Of a DNA stretch of 62,544 nucleotides, positions 1-7,831 are shown one piece after another. The stretch comes from Anaeromassilibacillus sp. An250. Lineage in GTDB: Bacteria > Bacillota > Clostridia > Oscillospirales > Acutalibacteraceae. The notes beneath the pieces were generated by a model. It searched no databases. It saw only the letters and a list, made by a program, of their open reading frames with translations, and had not been told where the DNA came from. The DNA is taken from contig NZ_NFJK01000020.1 of the NCBI RefSeq assembly GCF_002159845.1, positions 1 to 62,544 on the forward strand, given 5' to 3'. Numbering within the stretch: the stretch's first letter is position 1; each line of letters starts with the position of its first letter. The position numbers and the translations under genes were made by a program.

Positions 1-2
1 AA

Positions 3-31
3 TCCCGATTTATCGAGATGTTTGGAGAGCC
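3..31 (+). repeat. hsdS mid-gene recombination repeat, copy A
   Basis: 29 bases encoding SRFIEMFGEP. Identical over 29 bases to 2731-2759 and over the first 23 bases to 1688-1710, all in the same orientation. It lies at the junction between the two halves of hsdS, where a site-specific crossover would swap the second recognition domain. Confidence 0.85.
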
Positions 32-632
32 GGAAAACAATAATAAGGCATGGCCAGTTAAGTCTTTAGACAAGCTTTGTACTGTAGGCTCGAGTAAGCG
101 AGTATATCAAAGTGAGCAGAGCTCTGAGGGTGTGCCATTTTGGAGAATATCTGATCTAGTGAGCAAAATAGATACAGGAACTGTAGATAGCGCATTGTTT
201 ATTTCGGAGATAAAATATACAGAATTGAAACGAGCCGGGCTTGTTCCTGTAACCGGCGATATACTGGTAACATCTCGCGGAACGCTTGGAAGATGCTATA
301 TAATCCAGGATGAAGACTGTTTTTACTTTCAAGATGGAATGATCAGCTGGTTGAGCAATTATTCTGAAGAAATTACGCCTCTATATTTGCAATACTTATT
401 TACTATGAGTGGATTCAGGAAGCAAATTGACAATACGCAAGCTGGTTCGACGGTTGCGTATTTTTCTATTGCAATGCTGAAAAAACTGCAAGTTATGGTA
501 CCGGATAAGGCACTGCAAGAGCAATTCGCTGCTTTTGTCGCTCAGACCGACAAATCAAAATTGGCGATCCAGAAGAGCCTTGAAAAGCTGGAAATATTGA
601 AAAAATCACTGATGCAAAAATATTTTGGCTGA
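3..632 (+). CDS. hsdS: Type I restriction specificity subunit HsdS, C-terminal half (cut by window start)
   Basis: Specificity subunits direct the HsdM/HsdR complex to a two-part DNA target. This is the second target-recognition domain and the following conserved helix of an HsdS: the frame is open to the window edge and begins SRFIEMFGEPE, the same junction that sits in the middle of the complete HsdS downstream, so the N-terminal half lies to the left. The domain has the usual 'ITPLYLQYLF' and 'GSTVAYFSIAMLKKLQVMVP' style motifs and ends with FVAQTDKSK plus a coiled-coil tail and a normal stop. The recombinase gene starts 52 bases later. Internal ATG at 18 is not the true start. The sequence is AT-richer than the later part of the window, as often in mobile restriction loci. 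Confidence 0.85.
   Translation, partial: SRFIEMFGEPENNNKAWPVKSLDKLCTVGSSKRVYQSEQSSEGVPFWRISDLVSKIDTGTVDSALFISEIKYTELKRAGLVPVTGDILVTSRGTLGRCYIIQDEDCFYFQDGMISWLSNYSEEITPLYLQYLFTMSGFRKQIDNTQAGSTVAYFSIAMLKKLQVMVPDKALQEQFAAFVAQTDKSKLAIQKSLEKLEILKKSLMQKYFG
534..561 (+). repeat. hsdS distal repeat, copy A (diverged)
   Basis: Encodes FVAQTDKSK at the end of the recognition domain. It matches the 28-base copies at 2198-2225 and 3256-3283 with a few differences; the last 16 bases (accgacaaatcaaaat) are identical. It marks the right edge of the exchangeable segment. Confidence 0.7.
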
Positions 633-684
633 GTTTTAGCTGGTGAAGGATGGTGGTACATCACAATAAAAGGAGTGTATCACC

Positions 685-1680
685 ATGAAAGAACAATTAA
701 TTACCGAAATCACACGGAAAATGCTTCCCTATTTGGATAATTCGCAGATGGAGCAATTACAAGAAGTACTGACGCACTGCTTTTGGGGAGTACAGATTTC
801 CCCTTCATCTGAAGAGGAACGGTTGCAGGAGAAAGAATCCAATAAGGAACTGCTGGAAATGTTCATTTCGGCCAAACGTGTGGAGGGATGTAGTGAAAAG
901 ACCTTAAAATATTACAACACCACAATCTTGAGAATGTTTACTGCAATCAAACTGCACGTAACGCATATGAGGACGGATGATTTGCGCAACTACTTATCTG
1001 ATTATCAGCAGGCAAGCCAATGCAGCAAGGGGAATATTGATAACATACGGCGAATTCTTTCCAGCTTTTTTGCCTGGCTGGAAGACGAAAACTACATCAT
1101 AAAAAGTCCTGTACGCCGGATTCACAAAATCAAATCGAGCAAGACCGTCAAAGAAACCTATTCAGATGAATCGTTGGAAATCATGCGGGATCAGTGCGGC
1201 TGTCTGCGTGATCTGGCGTTGATTGACCTGTTGGCATCAACAGGGATGCGTGTTGGAGAACTGGTGCGGTTGAATCGCGCCGATATTGACTTTGAGAATC
1301 GGGAGTGCGTGGTCTTTGGCAAAGGGAGCAAAGAACGTCCTGTATATTTTGATGCCCGCACCAAAATTCATCTGAAAAATTATTTGGATAGCAGAACAGA
1401 TGAAAATCCCGCTTTGTTTGTTTCGTTAATGCGTCCCTTTAATCGGCTGGAGATCAGCGGCGTTGAGATTAGGCTGCGTGAATTGGGGAGACGGCTGGGT
1501 ATTTCTAAAGTACATCCGCATAAATTCCGGCGTACACTGGCAACGCGTGCAATCGATAAAGGAATGCCGATTGAACAGGTGCAGAGATTGCTGGGCCATT
1601 CCAAAATTGACACTACCATGCAATATGCGATGGTCAATCAAAACAATGTAAAGATTTCTCATAGAAAATACATCGGCTGA
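685..1680 (+). CDS. Tyrosine recombinase of the hsdS-shuffling (PsrA/CreX-like) type
   Basis: A site-specific DNA recombinase of the XerC/D fold, 331 residues, the usual length. An N-terminal SAM-like core-binding domain (about 60-150) precedes the catalytic domain with the full set of active-site residues: R189 (GMRVGEL), K213 (KGSKERP), H279 and R282 (HPHKFRR), H305 (LLGHSK) and nucleophile Y314. The start has a good AGGAG site. It sits between hsdS segments, and the first copy B repeat begins 7 bases after its stop codon. This is the arrangement of recombinases that rearrange type I specificity genes in Streptococcus and other Firmicutes. The function is therefore most likely hsdS shuffling at the adjacent direct repeats; mobile-element integration is the alternative. 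Family known; target sites inferred. Confidence 0.85.
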   Translation: MKEQLITEITRKMLPYLDNSQMEQLQEVLTHCFWGVQISPSSEEERLQEKESNKELLEMFISAKRVEGCSEKTLKYYNTTILRMFTAIKLHVTHMRTDDLRNYLSDYQQASQCSKGNIDNIRRILSSFFAWLEDENYIIKSPVRRIHKIKSSKTVKETYSDESLEIMRDQCGCLRDLALIDLLASTGMRVGELVRLNRADIDFENRECVVFGKGSKERPVYFDARTKIHLKNYLDSRTDENPALFVSLMRPFNRLEISGVEIRLRELGRRLGISKVHPHKFRRTLATRAIDKGMPIEQVQRLLGHSKIDTTMQYAMVNQNNVKISHRKYIG

Positions 1681-1687
1681 TTGCCAA

Positions 1688-1710
1688 TCCCGATTTATCG
1701 AGATGTTTGG
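1688..1710 (+). repeat. hsdS mid-gene recombination repeat, copy B
   Basis: 23 bases identical to the first 23 of copies A (3-31) and C (2731-2759), in the same orientation. It begins just after the recombinase stop codon and forms the left edge of the half-cassette. Confidence 0.85.
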
Positions 1711-2254
1711 GGATATCAATGTAAATGATAAAGGTTGGACAATACAACCTCTCGGAGAGCTTTGTACAATAGTTAGAGGGGGGTCTCCGAGGCCTATTGA
1801 AAAATTCCTTGGTGGTGATGTGCCGTGGATAAAGATAGGTGATGCCACCGATGGTGAAAGCATATACCTTCATTCTACTAAAGAACATATCATTCGAGAG
1901 GGCGTATCAAAAAGTCGTATGGTCAAAGCAGGAAGCTTAATATTCGCTAACTGTGGTGTTTCTTTGGGGTTTGCTCGGATTATAACTTTTGACGGCTGTA
2001 TTCACGATGGTTGGCTTGCAATGGAGGATATTGATGCCAGATTGGATAAAGTTTTCCTGCTGCAAGCATTGAATCAAATGACGGAGCATTTTAGAAAAAT
2101 TGCTCCTGCTGGTACACAACCCAATTTGAATACGGCTATAATGAAAGCATACAAGCAAATAATCCCCCCAATGAAACTTCAAAAGGACTTCATTTCCTTC
2201 GTCGAACAAACCGACAAATCAAAATCTTTTGATGATTTGGAGGTGGCGGCATGA
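1703..2254 (+). CDS. hsdS: hsdS half-cassette: single target-recognition domain, probably silent
   Basis: 183 residues holding one HsdS recognition domain (GWTIQPLGELCTIVRG start, ending FVEQTDKSK) instead of the usual two. The frame stays open upstream through the repeat (QSRFIEMFGD), with no ribosome site or clear start, so it reads as a promoterless alternative second half waiting to be joined to an N-terminal half. Its tail SFDDLEVAA replaces the usual coiled-coil, and its stop overlaps the next hsdS start (ATGA at 2251-2254), so it could also couple translation to that gene. Only an HsdS half is present; a stand-alone half-subunit acting as a dimer is the alternative. Confidence 0.7.
   Translation: MFGDINVNDKGWTIQPLGELCTIVRGGSPRPIEKFLGGDVPWIKIGDATDGESIYLHSTKEHIIREGVSKSRMVKAGSLIFANCGVSLGFARIITFDGCIHDGWLAMEDIDARLDKVFLLQALNQMTEHFRKIAPAGTQPNLNTAIMKAYKQIIPPMKLQKDFISFVEQTDKSKSFDDLEVAA
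2198..2225 (+). repeat. hsdS distal repeat, copy B
   Basis: 28 bases identical to 3256-3283, encoding the end of the recognition domain (VEQTDKSK). Together with 1688-1710 it brackets the cassette B domain. Confidence 0.85.
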
Positions 2255-3351
2255 AAAGATTAACTCTTGGTGATGTATGTAAAAAGGAATCTTCGAATAT
2301 TGCACAGAAGAATTTACAAGATAAAAAGGGGGCATACCCAATCTATGGAGCCAGTGGCTTGATAAAGCAGGTGGATTTTTATCAACAGGACAAAGAATAT
2401 ATTGCCGTTGTAAAGGACGGTGCAGGTATTGGCCGGACAATGCTGCTACCTGCGTATTCCTCGGTGATTGGGACTATGCAATACTTGCTCCCGAAAGAGG
2501 GTATTCCTATTGATATTAAATACCTGTTTTACGCCGTTGAACATATGAATCTGGCAAAATATTTTAGCGGTGCAACTATACCTCATATATACTTTAGGGA
2601 CTATCAAAAAGAACCCATCAATATCCCAGATATTGAAACACAAAGAAAAATATCTCAAATATTCGGTAAAATTGATGCCTTAATAACCTCTCGAAAAGAG
2701 CAGCGAACTAAGTTAGATCAAATCGTCAAGTCCCGATTTATCGAGATGTTTGGAGAGCCTGACGAAAACCCGATGGGTTGGGAAGTAACAGAACTAGAAC
2801 ACCAGCTCGAAATTGTAGGAGGATTTGCATTCAAGAGCACCGGGTTTACTGATTCAGGCATACCAGTACTGCGAATTGGCAATATTAACTCCGGTCATTT
2901 TTTGTCTGTGAACATGGTATTTTGGCCGAATGATCCCACATTGGCGCGGTATAAAATGTACCCCGGTGATTTGGTTATGTCACTTACTGGGACGGTTGGC
3001 AAGGACGATTACGGCAATGTGTGTATTTTGAGTGATGAGTACCCTGAATACTATTTAAATCAACGAAATGCAAAGCTTGTAATAAAGACAACGATGAATA
3101 AGCATTATCTTTCAGAGTTGCTCAAATTCAGTAAGATAAAGAAGCGGCTGACAGGTATTAGCAGAGGCGTTCGTCAGGCGAACATTTCCAACAGGGATAT
3201 CCTCGCACTGTGTGTTCCTATTCCGCCAATCAAACTACAGGAACAGTTCGCCGACTTCGTCGAACAAACCGACAAATCAAAATATCGTCAAGAAAAGTAC
3301 ATTGGATTTTTCCAGTGCCTTGAAAAAAGCATTAGACAGGAGTGGTTATAA
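2251..3351 (+). CDS. hsdS: Type I restriction specificity subunit HsdS, complete two-domain form
   Basis: 366 residues, near normal HsdS length, with two recognition domains. Domain 1 spans about residues 1-140 and is followed by the central helix (KIDALITSRKEQRTKLDQIVKSRF). Domain 2 spans about 170-340 and is followed by FVEQTDKSK and a short helix. It starts with ATG overlapping the stop of the half-cassette, after an AGGTGG-like site (gatttggaggtggcgg). The mid-gene repeat (2731-2759) and distal repeat (3256-3283) flank domain 2, so this is the domain that can be exchanged with segments A and B. Its stop overlaps the hsdR start, giving a translationally coupled pair. The present sequence is one phase state of a variable gene. 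Confidence 0.9.
   Translation: MKRLTLGDVCKKESSNIAQKNLQDKKGAYPIYGASGLIKQVDFYQQDKEYIAVVKDGAGIGRTMLLPAYSSVIGTMQYLLPKEGIPIDIKYLFYAVEHMNLAKYFSGATIPHIYFRDYQKEPINIPDIETQRKISQIFGKIDALITSRKEQRTKLDQIVKSRFIEMFGEPDENPMGWEVTELEHQLEIVGGFAFKSTGFTDSGIPVLRIGNINSGHFLSVNMVFWPNDPTLARYKMYPGDLVMSLTGTVGKDDYGNVCILSDEYPEYYLNQRNAKLVIKTTMNKHYLSELLKFSKIKKRLTGISRGVRQANISNRDILALCVPIPPIKLQEQFADFVEQTDKSKYRQEKYIGFFQCLEKSIRQEWL
2731..2759 (+). repeat. hsdS mid-gene recombination repeat, copy C
   Basis: 29 bases identical to 3-31, inside the complete hsdS at the junction of its two halves (SRFIEMFGEP). All three copies visible in the window have the same orientation. Confidence 0.9.
3256..3283 (+). repeat. hsdS distal repeat, copy C
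   Basis: 28 bases identical to 2198-2225, at the end of recognition domain 2 of the complete hsdS. It marks the right edge of the exchangeable segment. Confidence 0.85.
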
Positions 3352-6300
3352 TGTCAAATTTTGACTTTCTCAAAATGAAAAAAGAATACGAGTTGTTTGC
3401 TCCTGCCTGCGTGGAAGCCGAGAAAATTTATGCTTCCGCTCCTGCCATGTGCGCTGTCGGCTGCCGGAAAGCGTTGGAATTGGCAGTAAAATGGGTATAT
3501 TCGGCAGATAAGACCATGAAGATGCCCTACAAGGACAACCTACAATCCCTTATTCATGAACCGTCCTTCCGTTTCGCCGTGGATTCCAATACCTGGGGTA
3601 AGCTGCCTTTCATCATCAAGCTGGGTAATCTGGCAGTACATACAGAGCGGAGTGTGCAGCCCAGTGATGCCCTTGCATCCTTGAAAGGATTATTTGAGTT
3701 TGTCCAGTGGATAGATTATTGCTATGGTTCTGATTATCAGGAGCGTGTCTTTGACGAAAGTCTGATCCCTACCGAAAAAATAGCGGTAGATACTCGGAAA
3801 ATCAAAGAGCAGGAAAGCCTGCTGGATGAAAAAGAAGCAGAGATCGAGGCGCTGCGCAAACAAATTGAGCAGATGTCAGCCCAATATACTGCTGAGAAAG
3901 AGAAGCATCAGCAGGAGCGATCTTTCCAGCCGGAAGATTTGTCTGAGTTCCAGACGCGGAAAATTTATATTGACGTAGATTTGAAGTTCATGGGCTGGAA
4001 ATTCGACGGTACCGATGCAGATGTACAGGAGGAATATCCTGTACAGGGTATGGCCGGTGTGGTGGGCCAAATGGGCTACTGCGACTATGTGCTGTTTGGC
4101 AAAGATGGCCTTCCACTGGCGGTGATTGAGGCCAAACGCACTAGCAAAGACCCTAACATTGGGCGGAAGCAGGCAGTTTTATACGCGGATTGCCTGGAAC
4201 GGAAATTTGGCCGCCGTCCGATGATGTTTACCACGAACGGTTTTGAAACTTATTACTGGGATGACCGGTCTGGCCCTCAGCGCAAGGTCAGTGGCGTGTT
4301 CAGCAAGGAAGACTTACAAAAGCTGATGAACCGTCGCGCTGAACGGCAAGAGTTGATGAGTATTCCCATCGATGATAAAATTACCGATCGCTACTACCAA
4401 AAAGAGGCCATACGGGCTGTTTGCGGACAAATTGAACAGGGATTTCGTAAGCATCTTCTGGTAATGGCAACTGGTACGGGAAAAACAAGGACGGCTTCCA
4501 GCCTAACCGATGTACTCAGCCGCGGCAAATGGATTACAAATATTCTTTTTCTGGCTGACCGCACCGCGCTGGTCAAGCAGGCGAAGGATGACTTTAAGCG
4601 GTATCTGCCGGATATGTCCCTCTGCAATCTGTGTTCCAACAAGGATGACCGAAATGCCCGGATTGTGTTTTCCACTTACCCAACTATTTTGAATGCTATC
4701 GATGATACGAAATCCAAAGATGGGCGCCAGTTGTTTACTCCGGCGCATTTTGATCTGATTATTATTGATGAAAGCCACCGGAGTATTTTCAAAAAGTACA
4801 GGGCAATTTTTGAATATTTTGATGCTTTGATGGTTGGCCTTACCGCTACGCCGAAAACGGATGTAGATCGGAACACCTACGATTTCTTTGAAATGGAACA
4901 TGGTGTTCCTACTTACGCCTACGATTATGAAACAGCGGTCTACCAAGACCATGTGTTGGTACCATACTATAATTATGAGGTCAAAACAAAGTTTTTGGAT
5001 GAAGGCATTACCTACGACGACCTGTCTGACGAAGACAAAGAGCGTTACGAAGATGACTTCATTGAAGATGGCATGATGCCGGATTTTATCCCGTCCGCAG
5101 CTCTGAACAAATTTGTATTTAACGAGAAAACGGTTGACATGGTTTTACAGGATTTGATGGAGCGGGGCATCAAGGTTGCAGGCGGGGACCAGCTGGGTAA
5201 AACCATTATTTTTGCACAGAATAAGCGCCACGCCGAATTCATTCTGGAGCGGTTTAATAAACTCTACCCTCAGTATCACGGTTCATTTGCCCAGCGCGTG
5301 ATTTGTGACGATAGTTATGCTCAGACCATCATAGATGATTTCAAACAGCCGGAAAAGGAGCCACATATTGCTGTGTCCGTGGATATGATGGACACAGGTA
5401 TTGATGTGCCGGAATGCGTCAATCTGGTGTTCTTCAAGAAGGTGCGTTCCAAAGCAAAGTTTTGGCAGATGATTGGCCGTGGCACTCGTTTGTGCAAGGG
5501 ATTGTCCTGCGTAGATCAGATTGATGGAGTATATACGAATAAACGGCGCTTCTTGATTTTCGATTACTGCGGCAATTTTGAATATTTCCGGGAACACAAG
5601 GAAGGATATGAAGCCAGGGAAACAAAGACATTGTCGGAGAATATTTTCGGCAAGCAGATTAAAATTTCTATGGCTTTACAAGAAAGCACCTTTGCAGGAG
5701 AAAACTATCAGTTATGGCGAAACGAACTTGTCGAAACCTGCCATAAGCAAGTTACAGCGTTGAACCCAGAGTTGATTTCCGTAAAACTGCGGATGCAGTA
5801 TGTGGAAAAATATAAAAAGCAGGACGCCTTTCTTTCTATCAGTGAGGGTGACAAAGGCGAGTTGCTGACACAGATTGCACCGCTTGTTCAATCGGAAGAA
5901 ACGGATGAATTCGCCAAGCGTTTTGATAACTTTATGTACGGGCTGATATTGGCACATATTGAACAGATGCCTGCTTTCAAGTATGCCAAAAAGCAGTTGT
6001 GTGACACAGCTTCGCTCCTGGAGCGCAAGGCAAATATTCCGCAGATTAAGGAAAAGCTGCCGCTTCTACAGGAAATCCATACCGATGTCTTTTGGGACGC
6101 TAATGATATTCTGCTGTTTGAAAAGGTTCGGAAAGAGCTTCGTGGTTTGATTCGTTTTTTGGACGAAGATGACGGAGGGCAAAAACGTATTATTACCAAA
6201 CTTACTGATCCAATTATAGATAGCCAAGAAGGGGTTCAGCTGGATACAGCGTATGACTTTGAAGACTACCGTGCCAAAGTAAACCGCTATGTCAATGAGC

Positions 6301-6728
6301 ACGGAAATACGCTGGCTATTTACAAGCTGACCCACAATATTCCGTTGGCCGCGGGCGATTATCAGGAGCTGGAACGAGTGCTGACAAGTGAGCTTGGAAG
6401 CAAAGAAGATTATAAACGGGAATTTGGTGATACACCTTTTGGATTGTTGATTCGCAAGATTGCCAAGTTGGACCACGAGGCGGCCATGCAGGCATTTTCT
6501 GCCTTTATTAACGACCAATCCTTAAATCAGAAGCAGATTTCCTTTGTAAAAAAAATCATCAATCACATAGAACTGAATGGGTATATGGAAAACGTTTCAG
6601 AACTTACAAAGCCGCCATTTGACAAACCTGTTAGCTTTATTAAGCTGTTTGATGCAAAGACTAGAACCGCATTGATAGCAACTATAAATCAGATTCGTGA
6701 AAATGCGGTTCAGATAGTAGCATCATAA
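3351..6728 (+). CDS. hsdR: Type I restriction enzyme motor/endonuclease subunit HsdR
   Basis: The ATP-driven translocase and nuclease of the type I complex. A DUF4145-like N-terminus (FAPACVEAEKIY...) and a coiled coil (about 150-190) lead into a PD-(D/E)xK nuclease core with D245, E260 and K262 (CDYVLF...VIEAKR). The SF2 helicase core has Walker A ATGTGKTR at 373, DESH box at 473-476, LTATPKTD and a motif VI-like QMIGRGTRLC. A C-terminal HsdS/HsdM-binding region follows. I use ATG 3351, which overlaps the hsdS stop and has AGGAG eight bases upstream; an in-frame GTG at 3342 is possible but lies on that site. Length about 1125, full for the family, with intact motifs, so it should be active if hsdM is present. 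Confidence 0.93.
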   Translation: MSNFDFLKMKKEYELFAPACVEAEKIYASAPAMCAVGCRKALELAVKWVYSADKTMKMPYKDNLQSLIHEPSFRFAVDSNTWGKLPFIIKLGNLAVHTERSVQPSDALASLKGLFEFVQWIDYCYGSDYQERVFDESLIPTEKIAVDTRKIKEQESLLDEKEAEIEALRKQIEQMSAQYTAEKEKHQQERSFQPEDLSEFQTRKIYIDVDLKFMGWKFDGTDADVQEEYPVQGMAGVVGQMGYCDYVLFGKDGLPLAVIEAKRTSKDPNIGRKQAVLYADCLERKFGRRPMMFTTNGFETYYWDDRSGPQRKVSGVFSKEDLQKLMNRRAERQELMSIPIDDKITDRYYQKEAIRAVCGQIEQGFRKHLLVMATGTGKTRTASSLTDVLSRGKWITNILFLADRTALVKQAKDDFKRYLPDMSLCNLCSNKDDRNARIVFSTYPTILNAIDDTKSKDGRQLFTPAHFDLIIIDESHRSIFKKYRAIFEYFDALMVGLTATPKTDVDRNTYDFFEMEHGVPTYAYDYETAVYQDHVLVPYYNYEVKTKFLDEGITYDDLSDEDKERYEDDFIEDGMMPDFIPSAALNKFVFNEKTVDMVLQDLMERGIKVAGGDQLGKTIIFAQNKRHAEFILERFNKLYPQYHGSFAQRVICDDSYAQTIIDDFKQPEKEPHIAVSVDMMDTGIDVPECVNLVFFKKVRSKAKFWQMIGRGTRLCKGLSCVDQIDGVYTNKRRFLIFDYCGNFEYFREHKEGYEARETKTLSENIFGKQIKISMALQESTFAGENYQLWRNELVETCHKQVTALNPELISVKLRMQYVEKYKKQDAFLSISEGDKGELLTQIAPLVQSEETDEFAKRFDNFMYGLILAHIEQMPAFKYAKKQLCDTASLLERKANIPQIKEKLPLLQEIHTDVFWDANDILLFEKVRKELRGLIRFLDEDDGGQKRIITKLTDPIIDSQEGVQLDTAYDFEDYRAKVNRYVNEHGNTLAIYKLTHNIPLAAGDYQELERVLTSELGSKEDYKREFGDTPFGLLIRKIAKLDHEAAMQAFSAFINDQSLNQKQISFVKKIINHIELNGYMENVSELTKPPFDKPVSFIKLFDAKTRTALIATINQIRENAVQIVAS

Positions 6729-6731
6729 TAG

Positions 6732-6788
6732 TGAAACAGCACACAGATTTGAGGTCAAATAAGCTGTTAAATCTGTGTGACGGTTTCA
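6732..6788. repeat. Interrupted inverted repeat after hsdR
   Basis: tgaaac (6732-6737) and cacacagattt (6740-6750) pair with aaatctgtgtg (6769-6779) and gtttca (6783-6788), giving about 17 bp of stem in two blocks around an 18-base loop. No T-run follows, so it is a poor intrinsic terminator. It could be a terminator of another type, a protein-binding site or part of an element end. It lies between the restriction genes and the mobilization region. Confidence 0.55.
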
Positions 6789-6789
6789 T

Positions 6790-7109
6790 GTTCGGGCAGG
6801 AAAAATCCAACAGCCCCAGATGGGATAGATGGCCTCTGCACGAACATAAAGGGGTGTCCAGAGGGGCATAGCTCCTTTGGCTCTGGGTTTCCAATAGGGG
6901 CGAGCAGCATCCCTGTTGGCACACGATTTTCCGTAGGAAAGTCTAGTGTGTTATACCTTTGTGGAGCAGATGGCAGCCGGAATTGTAGCACGCCCCGGAA
7001 AGTGTGGCTACAGTTGCGGCGTTCTGGCGGGAAAGGTTGCTCCTTGCGGGGCAGCATAAGCGACAGAAAAAGGCTGGCAGACGGTGCGAACGAGCACTGT
7101 CTGTCAGCC
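6790..7109 (+). other. Hairpin-rich non-coding tract containing oriT
   Basis: About 320 bases with successive stems on the plus strand: 6790-6845 (gttcg/cgaac plus gcag/ctgc), 6858-6886 (ccagag/ctctgg), 6891-6919 (ccaataggg/ccctgttgg), 6925-6943, 6984-7012 (tgtagc/gctaca), 7036-7055 (gttgctcc/ggggcagc) and 7072-7109 (16-bp stem, 6-base loop). Six stem positions are G-T wobbles that pair only on the plus strand and would be A-C mismatches on the other. This suggests selection on single-stranded plus DNA or plus RNA. Open frames on both strands here have no ribosome site and no recognisable product. See the separate oriT entry. Confidence 0.6.
6925..6960 (+). other. oriT: Predicted MobV-type origin of transfer (oriT)
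   Basis: The sequence tagtgtgttatac (6944-6956) matches the nick region of the pMV158/MobM family, whose cleavage site is TAGTGTG/TTA. This puts nic between 6950 and 6951 on the plus strand. As in that family, an inverted repeat adjoins it on the left (gattttcc 6925-6932, loop gta, ggaaagtc 6936-6943, one G-T pair), and a second short pairing aaag/cttt spans the nick. The relaxase of the same family is encoded 4.7 kb away at 11668. Recall of the consensus is from knowledge of the family, not a search. Confidence 0.75.
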
Positions 7110-7168
7110 GTGTCATTTGCGGAACAAAGGTATATCAAAGCCCCCGTCAGCCGATGCTTCCCATCGTA

Positions 7169-7831
7169 TCAGAACCACCACGGCAGCTTCCCACGCAGGC
7201 TGTCCATCGCCTCGCCCTCCACCTTCTTTGTCCGGCTCTCGCTGAGGTGGAAGTGGAGCGCCGCACCGATCAGCGGGTGTTCGATTCCATCGGTAAACCC
7301 ATAGCGGTACAGCAGATAAGTCTGCTCTCTGGCAGTCAGCTTGTCCAGCGCCGCATACAGTTCCGTCAGCTGTTCTTTTTGGATGTAAATTTGCTCCGGC
7401 GTTTGGGTATGGGGGTCAGCTATGGCTTCGATCCGCAGCATCCGTTCATCATCGGACAGAATGTCATCCAGATATACTCTCTGGAAGCCGGGGCCGTCTT
7501 TCTTATCCACCATCCGTTGTTCAAATAAAGCGAGGGCAGCACGGATACAGTCTGTCATGGCATTGCGGATCGCCGGTGCTGCATAAGTCAGAAATTTCAT
7601 GCCACGTCCAGCATCAAACAAAGGGATCGCGTTCAGCAGGCCGATACTTCCCTCCTGCACCAAATCATCTAAATCAATTCCAATATCATTTTCATCCAGC
7701 CCCATACTCCGGTATTGCTCCAACGCTATTTTTCGGATGAATCCCAGATTGTTTTCCAGCAGAATGTCACGGGCAGCCGTATCCCCTGCCTGCGCCAACT
7801 CGCACAGCCGCTCATTACTCCGGGTCGGCAT
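7169..7831 (-). CDS. Sigma-70-like transcription factor of the mobile element
   Basis: About 220 residues with sigma region 2 (NLGFIRKIALEQYRSM, LDDLVQEGSIGLLNAIPLFD, GMKFLTYAAPAIRNAM) and a region 4-like HTH at the C-terminus (LDKLTAREQTYLLYRYGF to LSESRTKKVEGEAMDSLR). Regions 1 and 3 are reduced, so it may act as a specialised sigma factor or anti-terminator for element genes. I choose ATG 7831, which has AGGAG six to seven bases upstream and overlaps the end of the upstream XRE gene (stop at 7815), implying translational coupling. The longer start at 7849 lacks a site. Such sigma/XRE pairs are common in Clostridial mobile elements; the promoters served are unknown. Confidence 0.8.
   Translation of the reverse strand: MPTRSNERLCELAQAGDTAARDILLENNLGFIRKIALEQYRSMGLDENDIGIDLDDLVQEGSIGLLNAIPLFDAGRGMKFLTYAAPAIRNAMTDCIRAALALFEQRMVDKKDGPGFQRVYLDDILSDDERMLRIEAIADPHTQTPEQIYIQKEQLTELYAALDKLTAREQTYLLYRYGFTDGIEHPLIGAALHFHLSESRTKKVEGEAMDSLRGKLPWWF

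Noticed and set aside
6777-7304. 175-codon plus frame and 123-codon minus frame in the oriT tract
   Set aside because: They cross the hairpin region, lack ribosome sites and show no family motif; the structure is better explained as non-coding.
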